Positions 19,351-26,836 of a DNA stretch of 64,000 nt are shown in pieces. The first letter of the stretch is position 1. Every line of letters begins with the position of its first letter. Origin of the DNA: Phytohabitans rumicis (GTDB taxonomy: Bacteria; Actinomycetota; Actinomycetes; Mycobacteriales; Micromonosporaceae). A program made the translations under genes and the position numbers. The stretch spans positions 3,782,001 to 3,846,000 of the forward strand of contig NZ_BLPG01000001.1 of assembly GCF_011764445.1 (NCBI RefSeq). Direction: 5' to 3'. The notes below the pieces were generated by a model. It saw only the letters and a list, made by a program, of their open reading frames with translations. It was not told the DNA's origin and did no database searches.

Positions 19351-19714
19351 CTGGCAGCGGCTCTGCGAAAGCGCCGACCTGACCGTCAAGCGCAGGCGGA
19401 TCCGGGTCGCCTTTGCCGGAGGACGCTCGCATGAGGTACAGGTCCATGTGACAGACGACATCTACCTCCTCACCGCCGAGATCGCCGACTCCGCCACCGC
19501 GCACCAACTGGACGATCCATACCAGGACGTCTGGCTGCGCAACCGCCGCTCGCGACTGGTGGGCTTCCGGATCGACAACCACGGCAGCCTGGTGGCGCAC
19601 GGATGGACACCCAAAGAAGGGCTCACCGCCGAGGCGTTCCAACTGCTGGTCCGTGCCGTAGCCCGGGAGGCCGACCGGTACGAGTTCCGCCTAACCGGAC
19701 TCGACAAGAGGTAG
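19331..19714 (+). CDS. Small protein, last gene of HKD/SNF2 operon
   Basis: A 127-aa protein starting MFDTRDDWQRLCE, overlapping the end of the helicase gene by 20 bases. A beta-rich middle (RIRVAFAGGRSHEVQVHV, DIYLLTAEIAD) is followed by LVGFRIDNHGSLVAHGWTPK and a C-terminal helix. The fold pattern recalls YbjN or secretion-chaperone-like small domains (inference). No catalytic motif. Because it is translationally tied to the helicase it is probably a subunit of the same system. Confidence 0.6.
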   Translation: MFDTRDDWQRLCESADLTVKRRRIRVAFAGGRSHEVQVHVTDDIYLLTAEIADSATAHQLDDPYQDVWLRNRRSRLVGFRIDNHGSLVAHGWTPKEGLTAEAFQLLVRAVAREADRYEFRLTGLDKR

Positions 19715-19874
19715 CCGGTCGCAGCGGGACTGAGGTTTGAGTTGTCGCTCAGGAGACGCGAACCTGCAAACACGGAAAGGGCCCGCCCAGCGTGACCTGG
19801 ACGTGAAGTTCCCCCGGTTTCCGGACAACCCAGGTGTGAGGGCAGCAGTTGTCCTCACTGAGAGGAGTCCGGAC

Positions 19875-20165
19875 ATGCCCGCACCACATCCTGCGGAGTT
19901 CCGCCGTCGTGCGGTGGAACTGGCGCGCCGGCGTGAGAAGCCGGTGGCCGAGCTGGCCAAGAGTTTGGGGATCTCCGAGTCGTGCCTGCGGAACTGGATG
20001 TCCCAGGCCGACGTCGAGGAAGGGCACCGTGAGGGCCTGACCGGCGCTGAACGCGAGGAGCTTCGTGTGCTGCGCCGTCAGGTTCGGGTGCTGGAGATGG
20101 AAAAGGAGATCTTGGTAAAAGCCGCGGCCTTCTTCGCCCAACAGAACGTTCTGCCACCCCGATGA
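19875..20165 (+). CDS. IS3-family transposase OrfA (HTH subunit)
   Basis: A 96-aa protein with the IS3 OrfA pattern: EFRRRAVELARRR, a helix-turn-helix in VAELAKSLGISESCLRNW, and a C-terminal leucine zipper (LRVLRRQVRVLEMEKEILVK). It binds the element ends and, after frame change, forms the N-terminal part of OrfAB. Its stop overlaps the start of orfB by four bases in the -1 frame. Confidence 0.9.
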   Translation: MPAPHPAEFRRRAVELARRREKPVAELAKSLGISESCLRNWMSQADVEEGHREGLTGAEREELRVLRRQVRVLEMEKEILVKAAAFFAQQNVLPPR

Positions 20166-21046
20166 TCTACCGGTTCATCGAGGTGGAGAAGGCCACCTAC
20201 CCGATCACCCTGCTGTGCCGCACCCTGGGCGTGTCCCGTTCCGGGTTCCACGAGTGGCGCACCAACGGCCCCTCCGGCCGCGATCTGGACGACGCCTATC
20301 TGACCAATGCGATCATCGACATCCACGCCGACTCTCGCGGCAGCTACGGCTCGCCGCGGGTACACGCCGAACTACGGCTCGGCCACAAAATCCACTGTGG
20401 ACGTAAACGGGTCGAGCGGCTAATGAGAGACGCTGGCCTGCAAGGCATCCACCGCCGCCGGCTCCACGGCTGCACCGTCCGCGACCCCGAGGCGGCACCC
20501 GCCGACGACCTGGTCGCACGCAAGTTCACCGCCGAGCAACCCAACCAGCTCTGGGTCGCCGACATCACCCAGCAGATGACCTGGCAGGGCTGGCTTTACC
20601 TCGCCGTCGTCCTGGACGTGTACTCCCGCCGCGTGGTGGGCTGGGCCATCGGCGACCACATGCGAGCCGAATTGGTCTGCGACGCCCTGGACATGGCCAC
20701 CTGGACCCGCCGACCCACCGACGGCACCGTGATCCACCACAGCGACCACGGCGCCCAGTACACCTCCTACATCTTCGGCAAACGGCTCCGCGACGCCGGG
20801 ATCCTCGCCTCCATGGGCAGCATCGGCGACTGCTACGACAACGCCATGGCCGAAGCGTTCTTCGCCAGCCTGCAAACCGAACTGTTGGACCGGCACACCT
20901 GGCGCACCCGCGACGACCTCGCCAACGCCATCTTCGAGTGGATCAACGCCTGGTACAACCCGACCCGGCGACACTCCGCCCTGGGCTACCTCAGCCCCGT
21001 ACAGTACGAACAAACCCACCACACGCCCGCTCAACGAGCAGCGTGA
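20162..21046 (+). CDS. IS3-family transposase OrfB (DDE integrase-core subunit)
   Basis: A 294-aa protein with the HTH_21 region (DAYLTNAIIDIHADSRGSYG) and an rve catalytic core. The DDE residues are in WVADITQQM, VIHHSDHGAQYTS and DNAMAEAFFASLQTEL, and the C-terminus is WYNPTRRHSALGYLSP. Full length and in the -1 frame relative to orfA, so it can be made alone or as an OrfAB fusion. Probably active. Confidence 0.92.
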   Translation: MIYRFIEVEKATYPITLLCRTLGVSRSGFHEWRTNGPSGRDLDDAYLTNAIIDIHADSRGSYGSPRVHAELRLGHKIHCGRKRVERLMRDAGLQGIHRRRLHGCTVRDPEAAPADDLVARKFTAEQPNQLWVADITQQMTWQGWLYLAVVLDVYSRRVVGWAIGDHMRAELVCDALDMATWTRRPTDGTVIHHSDHGAQYTSYIFGKRLRDAGILASMGSIGDCYDNAMAEAFFASLQTELLDRHTWRTRDDLANAIFEWINAWYNPTRRHSALGYLSPVQYEQTHHTPAQRAA

Positions 21047-21126
21047 TCACCACACGTCCCCGTCCGGAAAACCGGGGGAACTTCAACGGGCCTTCTCCTC
21101 TCGTCGCTCGAGTGCTGCGACGTACG

Positions 21127-22589
21127 TCAGGCGGTCTTGCGTCGCCGCTGTTTGATCTTGTTGGCGACCGCGTCGGCGGCTTCGTGGTGGAGGCGTTTGA
21201 CGACGCTGGTGTAGGTGTCGCGGGTGAGTGTGGTGGTGGTGTGGCCGAGTTGTTCGGAGACGACCTTGATGTCGATGCCGGCGTCGAGGGCCATGGTGGC
21301 GGCGCCGTGGCGCAGGTCGTGCGGCCGGATGGGTGGCAGCCCGGCCTTGCGCAGCAGTCGGCGGAAGCGTTGGGTTACCAGGTTGGGGTGCCATGCCCGG
21401 CCGTCGGGGCGGACGAAGAACAGGCCGGTGTCGGGCCAGTCGGTGCCGGCGGCGAGTTTCCAGGCGGCGCGGCGGGCCTTGTACGCGGTGAGGACCTTGA
21501 CGGTGTCGTCGTCGAGGACGAGGTCCCGGTTCCCGGCGTCGCTCTTCGGGGTTTCTGTTGGGTGGTCCGGCCGTGGGTGGCGATCTGGTTGTTGATCGTC
21601 ACCTCTTTCTTGGCCAGCCGGACTTCGGCGTCGAGCAGGCCGCACGCTTCGCCGCGGCGGGGTCCGCGGTAGGCCATGAAGTGGTACATCGGGTGCAGGT
21701 CCGGATCATGTTCGGCGGCGTACTCCAGGAACTGGACGAGCAGGTCGTCGGTCCAGACCATGACCGGCCCGGGTACCTGGCCGGTCTGCTGCCATCGGGC
21801 GACGCGTTCGGGCTCCCACACGATCGGCCGGGTCCGCCCGCTCGGGGTTTTGACGAGGGTGGCCGGGTTGGTGATCCCGGCGATGAGCTCCTCGGCGAGG
21901 GCGTCGTTGATGGCCTTGCGCAGGGTGGCGCGGATGCCATGGCGGGTGGCCGGCCCGGTCAGGCGTACCCCGCGCACGCTGTCGCGGACGTGTAGGTCGT
22001 CGCTGGCCTTCGCGGCGCGGATCTCGGCGTTGCGGGCTTCGATCGCGGTGAACATGGCCTTGATGTGGCGGGCCTTGAGCTTGTCCAGACGGATGTCGCC
22101 GAGGTGCGGGATGAGGTGGAACCGCACATGCGACTCGTACCCGCGAATCGTGTTCTCGTCGATCTTCAGGCCGGCGAGCCATTCGGTGAGGTAGCCGGCC
22201 ACGGTCGGCGCCTCGGCCAGGGCGACGTTGGCGCGTAGCCGGGTCCGGATGCTGTCCAGGTCGGGCAGCGGCTGCCGGGCCTTGACGGCGGCCTGCATCA
22301 GGTCGGCCACCTCGGTGCGGCGGTCCCGGTCGCGGCCGGCTAGGGCCAACAGTTGGCGGGCGTGGTCGAGTTCGTCGGCGGCGGCGCGGTAGCTGTCGAA
22401 GCTGCCGCGGCGTAGCTGCCGCCGAGCGCCGGTGGCGGTGACGGGAAGTTCGAGCTGGTACTGCCACAGGCCGTGGTCGGGGCTCCACGTGCCGTTCGGG
22501 CGGCGGAGCTTGGGGCAGGTGTTGCCCGACAGTTTGCGGCTGCTCGGGTCGCGGCAGCCGCAGCGTTTGGAGATGGATCCTTCCGACAA
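21127..22589 (-). CDS. Tyrosine-family site-specific integrase (frameshift at a C run)
   Basis: Two minus-strand frames (22589 to about 21550 and about 21560 to 21127) form one integrase of about 487 aa if one base is added to the four-C run (+ strand 21548-21551), giving QQK-P-P-K-S-D-A-G. The N-terminal half has an arm-binding domain and a SAM-like core-binding domain (VAGYLTEWLAGLKIDENTIR). Catalytic landmarks are YRGPRRGEACGL (first Arg), RPHDLRHGAATMA (His-x-x-Arg) and GHTTTTLTRDTYTS (nucleophile Tyr). It matches integrases of pSAM2-like actinobacterial integrative elements, which recombine into tRNA genes. The excisionase-like gene lies 163 bp upstream. No tRNA is seen at its 3' side, where the IS3 element now sits. 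Confidence 0.85.
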
Positions 22590-22752
22590 CGGGTTTTCTC
22601 CTGGTCAAGATGGGGTTTGGCGCCGTCCCGGGTGGGGCAGCGGATTTGTCGATGAACATGAACGCGTGCCTTGCCGAGACCACCAAGTCGCGGTTCACGA
22701 CGCGTGCGGGTGAGCGGGTCGTTTTGGGGTAGGTCGGCGCGCACCGGGCCGA

Positions 22753-23031
22753 TTACGGAGGTTGGTCGGGTCCGGACTCGAGGCGCAGGGCGGCGATGAT
22801 GGGCTGGACGGGTACCCGGTACTGGGCGCCCACGCGGATGACCGGGACGGGGAACTGGCCGCGTTTGACCAGTAGGTAGGCGGTGCTCATCGCGAGGCCG
22901 AAGATCTGCGCCGCGGTGTGCAGGTTGGTGGACGCGCCGAGGGCACAGATCGCGTCCGGCGTCCAGGTCACCTCGCCGCCCGGTTCGGGACGAGCGGGTC
23001 GGCTGGTCCGGCTTCGTCGGTTGTTACTCAA
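22753..23031 (-). CDS. Excisionase-like helix-turn-helix protein
   Basis: A 92-aa protein with a MerR/excisionase-type DNA-binding domain at its C-terminus: LHTAAQIFGLAMSTAYLLVK followed by RGQFPVPVIRVGAQYRVPV, typical of Xis partners encoded next to actinobacterial integrases. It is immediately upstream of the integrase and co-oriented. It should bend attachment-site DNA and bias recombination toward excision. Confidence 0.8.
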   Translation of the reverse strand: MSNNRRSRTSRPARPEPGGEVTWTPDAICALGASTNLHTAAQIFGLAMSTAYLLVKRGQFPVPVIRVGAQYRVPVQPIIAALRLESGPDQPP

Positions 23032-23347
23032 CGTGGCTCCTTGCGGTTCTGGTCGATGTTGGTGTCGTCTGGGCGGCGCCGTCGAAGGCGCAGCGGTCGG
23101 GCGCCGATGCCGCGGCTGCGGTTCGCGGGGCTTGGCCTCGCGACGCGCGCCGGATGCGCGGGCTCCGGCCCGGCGTGCGTGTGAGGTGCTGCCGGCGTGT
23201 CATAGCGGCCGGCGAGCGCCCGAGGCCGCCTCGTCCGGCTCGCTGCCGCCCGGTAGGGCGAGAGGCCGGTACGGCGGGACAACAGGTCATGCCCGTACGG
23301 CTCGGGCCTGTCCGCGTTGATGGCGGACAGGCCCGAGCGGGTGGGTG
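23032..23347. other. Intergenic stretch with terminator, no gene recognised
   Basis: Between the excisionase-like and first replication-relaxation genes. It contains the strong hairpin at 23300-23338 and otherwise only G+C-rich sequence without a supported frame. Confidence 0.5.
23300..23338 (-). terminator. Perfect 16-bp hairpin downstream of replication-relaxation gene 1
   Basis: GCTCGGGCCTGTCCGC pairs exactly with GCGGACAGGCCCGAGC around a seven-base loop (GTTGATG). It lies 10 bases beyond the stop of the minus-strand gene at 23348. Confidence 0.85.
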
Positions 23348-24325
23348 TTACGGCTGCCGGGTGTAGGAGTATTCGCCGTCGACGATGGATTCGTCGCCGG
23401 GGCGGTTCGGGTCGTGGATGGGGTGTACGGCGAGGTTCGCCGCGTCGAGGAACAGCGCCTGGTCGTTGGGGTGTTCCAACTGCTCTGTGCGCGGGAACTG
23501 GTGCAACGCCACCCGGCCGGTCGCCCCGACCGGCCGCCACGCCTTGTCGGCGGGGTGACCGGCGTCGGGGTGGGTGGTGGCGACGGTCAGCTGGTGCAGG
23601 TTGAGCCGCGCCAACTGCCGGTGCAGGGCGGCTTCTCGGTCCGGGTCGGTTGCCCGGTACAGCAGCGTGGCCAGGCCGGTCCGCTCGGCTTTGGGCGGGT
23701 AGCGGTGGACCCGGTTCGCCAGGGCCGGGATGGGGGTGTCGCCGGGGTCGGGTTCGAGCCAGAACCCGTGCCGCCCGCCGTGGTGGATGTACTCGCCGTG
23801 CCAGGCGGGGTTCCGGTCCGGGGCGAGTACGCCGTGGCAGGTGCGCGGTGACCACCAGGCCCGCAGATCCGTCGCGTCGGTTCTGCGGGCGTGGGTGGCG
23901 AGGTCGACGAAGAACTGGTTGAGATCCCACAGCTCGGCAAGGTGCGGATTCGCCCACAGCCGCTGCTGCTGCCGGTAGGTGCGGGCCGGGCTGGGGATCG
24001 GATCGGCCGGTGGTGTGGCCATGACCGCGCCGAGCGGGCCGAGGCACCACACCGTCTCGATGGTGTTGGTGCGGGTCGGGCCGATCGAGAAGCGGTCCAG
24101 CCAGCCACGGCGGGCAAGGATCCGCAGCCGGCGTTCGGTCCCGGCCGGGTCGGGGTGGAAGCCCAACGCGGTGAGCTGGGCCGTGGTCAGGATCCGGTGC
24201 TCGGCGATCATCAGGATCGCCCAGCGATCCCGGCCGGTGGTCCGCCGGAGTTCGTAGAGCGACAGGTCGGCAGGGATCGGTTTGGGTGAGGGGACGGTGA
24301 ACGGATTCGGGTGGGTGGTCGTCAC
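23348..24325 (-). CDS. Replication-relaxation family protein 1
   Basis: A 325-aa protein of the Replic_Relax family found in actinobacterial plasmids and integrative elements. The N-terminal winged helix (RDRWAILMIAEHRILTTAQL, then RRLRILARRGWLDRF) is followed by the family's nuclease-like part (FFVDLATHAR, LRAWWSPRTC, GEYIHHGGRHGFWLEPD). In these elements such proteins are thought to nick or process DNA at a replication origin. It has a second paralogue upstream (24487-25371) in the same direction. A strong terminator follows it. Confidence 0.8.
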   Translation of the reverse strand: MTTTHPNPFTVPSPKPIPADLSLYELRRTTGRDRWAILMIAEHRILTTAQLTALGFHPDPAGTERRLRILARRGWLDRFSIGPTRTNTIETVWCLGPLGAVMATPPADPIPSPARTYRQQQRLWANPHLAELWDLNQFFVDLATHARRTDATDLRAWWSPRTCHGVLAPDRNPAWHGEYIHHGGRHGFWLEPDPGDTPIPALANRVHRYPPKAERTGLATLLYRATDPDREAALHRQLARLNLHQLTVATTHPDAGHPADKAWRPVGATGRVALHQFPRTEQLEHPNDQALFLDAANLAVHPIHDPNRPGDESIVDGEYSYTRQP

Positions 24326-24375
24326 GACCGGTACCTCCAGATTTGACGCCGCGCTCGCGGCGTAAGGGGTGAAGT

Positions 24376-24408
24376 GCCGCCCGGCGGCGTCGAATGCCGC
24401 CGGGCGGC
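24376..24408 (-). terminator. Perfect 13-bp hairpin
   Basis: GCCGCCCGGCGGC pairs with GCCGCCGGGCGGC around GTCGAAT. It is the second of two hairpins between the two replication-relaxation genes and may act as a tandem terminator. Confidence 0.7.
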
Positions 24409-24423
24409 CGGCGCCCAGACAGG

Positions 24424-24460
24424 CGCTGCCGCCGCCCGACGTTGCGGGGCGGCGGCAGCG
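24424..24460 (-). terminator. 14-bp hairpin downstream of replication-relaxation gene 2
   Basis: CGCTGCCGCCGCCC pairs perfectly with GGGCGGCGGCAGCG around a nine-base loop, 27 bases beyond the stop of the minus-strand gene at 24487. Confidence 0.8.
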
Positions 24461-24486
24461 GTTGGCGTGCTGACCTCAGAGGCGGG

Positions 24487-25371
24487 TCAGCCGGTTTCGG
24501 GTTCTTCGTCTTCCAGACCGGGGATGACGGCGAACATCTCGGCGAGGGTGAGCAGGCCGCGGTGCCCGTGCAGCCACCACACCCGGTCAGCCGGGTCCAG
24601 CCCGTAAGCGGTGGCGTGGTCGCGGGTGCCGGTGGCCACCGGCAGGTCCGGCAGGTTCAGTTCGGCGATTTCCTGGTGCAGGTGAAGGGCGCGGTCGGTG
24701 GCGTGCAGCCAGAACAGCACCGGCCAGGCCGGCCCGCCGCGCACCATCAACGTGTAGTAGCCGGCGAGTTTGCGGGCCAGTTCGGTGATCGGCTCGGTGC
24801 CGGTGTCGTACTCCAGGAAGAACGGCAGCTGTTGGCCGTTGGTCTGCCAGATGCCGTGCCCGTCGGGGTGCACCTGGGTCGGCCGGGCCTTCAGGTCGAT
24901 CGGGTCGTCGCGGCGGGTGAACGCGCCCGGCTGCGCGCATCGGGACTCCGGCCACCACCGCACCAGCGCGTGGCCGGGGTGGGAGCGGGCATAGCCGGCG
25001 AGGTCGGTGAAGAACCCGTTGACCCCGAGCCGGTGCTCGATCGTGCGGGTGGAGGTCCACCGCCGGCGGCGGGCGCGGCCGTAGCCGGGCCGGGGTGGCG
25101 GTTCGTCGCGTTGCGCGGCAACGATCTCCGCGCCCAACTGGTCGATCACATAGTGGTAGGGAAACGAGCCACCGTCGAGTTTGAACGGCCGGAACCGGTC
25201 CACCACACCAATGCTGGTCAGGCGGGTGAGGCGGCGTTGGGCGAAATCCAGAGACGGGAACAGGGCATGCGTGATCTGGAACGTGGTCAGCACACCGTGG
25301 TCGTGCAGCCATTCCAGCAGGAGGTGGTCGCGGGCGGTCAGCACGGACTGCGCGCGGAGAACGCGGTCAGG
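24487..25371 (-). CDS. Replication-relaxation family protein 2
   Basis: A second Replic_Relax-like protein, about 294 aa from the GTG at 25371. Its winged helix reads LTARDHLLLEWLHDHGVLTT and RRLTRLTSIGVVDRF. A nuclease-like part follows with FFTDLAGYARSHPGHALVRW, PDGHGIWQTNGQQLPFFLEY and ELARKLAGYY, where the Glu in FFLEYDTG recalls the catalytic region of this family. An open frame extends back to 25614, but that part is low-complexity and overlaps repeats, so I do not include it. It is probably an element-encoded replication or transfer function, working with its paralogue. Confidence 0.72.
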   Translation of the reverse strand, partial: PDRVLRAQSVLTARDHLLLEWLHDHGVLTTFQITHALFPSLDFAQRRLTRLTSIGVVDRFRPFKLDGGSFPYHYVIDQLGAEIVAAQRDEPPPRPGYGRARRRRWTSTRTIEHRLGVNGFFTDLAGYARSHPGHALVRWWPESRCAQPGAFTRRDDPIDLKARPTQVHPDGHGIWQTNGQQLPFFLEYDTGTEPITELARKLAGYYTLMVRGGPAWPVLFWLHATDRALHLHQEIAELNLPDLPVATGTRDHATAYGLDPADRVWWLHGHRGLLTLAEMFAVIPGLEDEEPETG

Positions 25372-25904
25372 CACAGCGGAGTTCTCAATTCTTTTCGATA
25401 CGGAAGTTGATGGTGAACATGGAATGCAGGCCCCTATGAGAGAAGACCCGAGAGGTCTTTCTGAGCAGGACGGGAATCTGTCGCAGCCGCCTTGTCCTGC
25501 ATTGACAGAAGGCAACGAGGTCCGTGTCGGGGGCAGTCTCAAGACCGACCCGGAAAGGGACCACAGCACTGCCGGCCGCACCGCCCCCAACCCGACCGCC
25601 ACCAGCCGGCACAACCAGCAGTCCGCGGGCTATGCCCGGGGCAACTCCGCGGCAGTGCCGGCGCGCCACCGGTACGGCACACGCTCGCGACGAACCTCGG
25701 CAGCCTCGGCACTGCCGCCCACGGCCGCGACAGTGCCGTAAGCGGCGGCATGGTCGTCCGGGACCGCCGGCACTGCACCTGGTACGGACTGGCGCCGCAC
25801 ACGACTGCCGAGCGCCGACGCTGCCGGCGGGCACCTACCTTGCCGCCGACCGTGCCGCGCTGTCGATCGCCGGCCCGCGACCGGTACACCTACCAACCGG
25901 GCTT
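25372..25904. repeat. Gene-free leader with GGCACTGCC/GGCAGTGCC motifs, left of the Tn7-like end
   Basis: No supported gene. Five copies of a short near-palindrome (GGCACTGCC or its complement) occur between 25560 and 25780. The same motif recurs at 31430-31570 and much more densely at 32230-32520. Frames here are open only because the sequence is G+C-rich. Confidence 0.5.
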
Positions 25905-26030
25905 TGTCAGACGTGGCGAACACCCCCCGATCTGACAGGGCTCTGACAACACCGCCAGGGATCTGACAAGGCAGGTGTCCCGTCTCAGTGAATCTGTCCG
26001 CGTCCCATTGGGTTTGTCCTCGCTGTCAGA
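25892..26030 (+). repeat. Left end of the Tn7-like transposon with TnsB-type repeats
   Basis: The terminal repeat is followed by TCTGACAG/TCTGACAA at 25931, 25942 and 25972 and the inverted form CTGTCAGA at 26023. Two more copies, at 26138 and 26170, lie inside the start of tnsA. Such multiple short sites are how TnsB-type transposases recognise their ends. Confidence 0.7.
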
Positions 26031-26086
26031 TACGTTTCGAGTGATCTGGGCCGGATATTCGGCTTTGGGCGATTTCGGGTGGGGCG

Positions 26087-26836
26087 ATGACGGCTGCGGT
26101 TCGGGTTCCTCGGCAGGCGGAGTTCCTGGTCGAGTTTTCTGACAGTGCTGGTCAGCGGCTGTCGGGAGATCTGACAGAGCTGTGGAACGCCCGGTTCGAG
26201 GACGCCGCGCCGGTGAGGTCGTTCCCGTCGTTCAAGAAGCAGCGCAACTTCCCGGGCTGGTGGTGGTCGGCGACGGTGGACCGGCTGGTCGGGTTCGAGT
26301 CGTGGCTGGAACGCGACCAGCTGATGCAGTTGGACTTCGACGCGGACGTGGTGGGGATGGCATCGCAGCCGATGTGGTTGCGATGGCGGCAGAACAACCG
26401 GTGGCGGCGACATGCTCCGGACTACTTCGTCCGGCTGGCCGACGGCGGCGGCGTCGTGATCGATGTCCGCCCGGACGACCGGATCCCGCCGCGTGATGCC
26501 GAGGCGTTCACCGCGGCGGCACGGGCGTGTGAGCTGGTCGGCTGGCAGTATCGGCGGGTCGGTGCGCTCGATCTGGTCTGGTCACGCAACCTGCGCTGGC
26601 TGTCGAGATACCGGCATCCACGGCATCGCGGCGATGACGACGTCCGGTCAGCGCTGCTGGACGGCTTCCGCGATGGCTTGCCGCTGCGGACCGGCGCGAG
26701 TGCCGTCGCGGATCCGCTGGTCAGTCTGCCGGTGCTGTTCCACCTGCTCTGGCGACAGGTCCTGGTCACAGATCTGAACGCGGCCGTTCTGAACTCGGCG
26801 ACGATCGTGCGACCGGGGCCTGGTGGGCAGCGGTGA
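26087..26836 (+). CDS. tnsA: TnsA-like endonuclease subunit of Tn7-like transposase
   Basis: A 249-aa protein with the TnsA-type nuclease core. VGFESWLERDQLMQLDFD provides the catalytic Glu, HAPDYFVRLADGGGVVIDVR the Asp and the usual (E/Q)xK-like strand, here ending V-I-D-V-R. The N-terminus FPSFKKQRNFPGWWWS is characteristic of the actinobacterial TnsA-like heteromeric transposase subunit. It would cut the 5' ends of the element, allowing full excision together with TnsB. Its stop overlaps the tnsB start (GTGA). Two TnsB-type repeats lie in its first 30 codons. Confidence 0.85.
   Translation: MTAAVRVPRQAEFLVEFSDSAGQRLSGDLTELWNARFEDAAPVRSFPSFKKQRNFPGWWWSATVDRLVGFESWLERDQLMQLDFDADVVGMASQPMWLRWRQNNRWRRHAPDYFVRLADGGGVVIDVRPDDRIPPRDAEAFTAAARACELVGWQYRRVGALDLVWSRNLRWLSRYRHPRHRGDDDVRSALLDGFRDGLPLRTGASAVADPLVSLPVLFHLLWRQVLVTDLNAAVLNSATIVRPGPGGQR

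Larger units (their letters stand above)
19804..21085 (+). mobile_element. IS3-family insertion sequence, complete, 1282 bp
   Basis: The ends are matching inverted repeats. The left reads TGAAGTTCCCCCGGTTTCC and the right, read inward, TGAAGTTCCCCCGGTTTTCC, differing by one T. ACG flanks both sides (19801-19803 and 21086-21088), the 3-bp duplication usual for IS3 elements. Two overlapping genes, orfA and orfB, are intact. It sits between the HKD/SNF2 operon and the integrase and may have destroyed the integrative element's attachment site. Confidence 0.9.

Noticed and set aside
20420-21034. Reverse-strand 204-codon frame over the IS3 orfB gene
   Set aside because: Antisense shadow of a clear DDE transposase. 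Its Gly/Val-rich translation is what high-GC antisense frames give.
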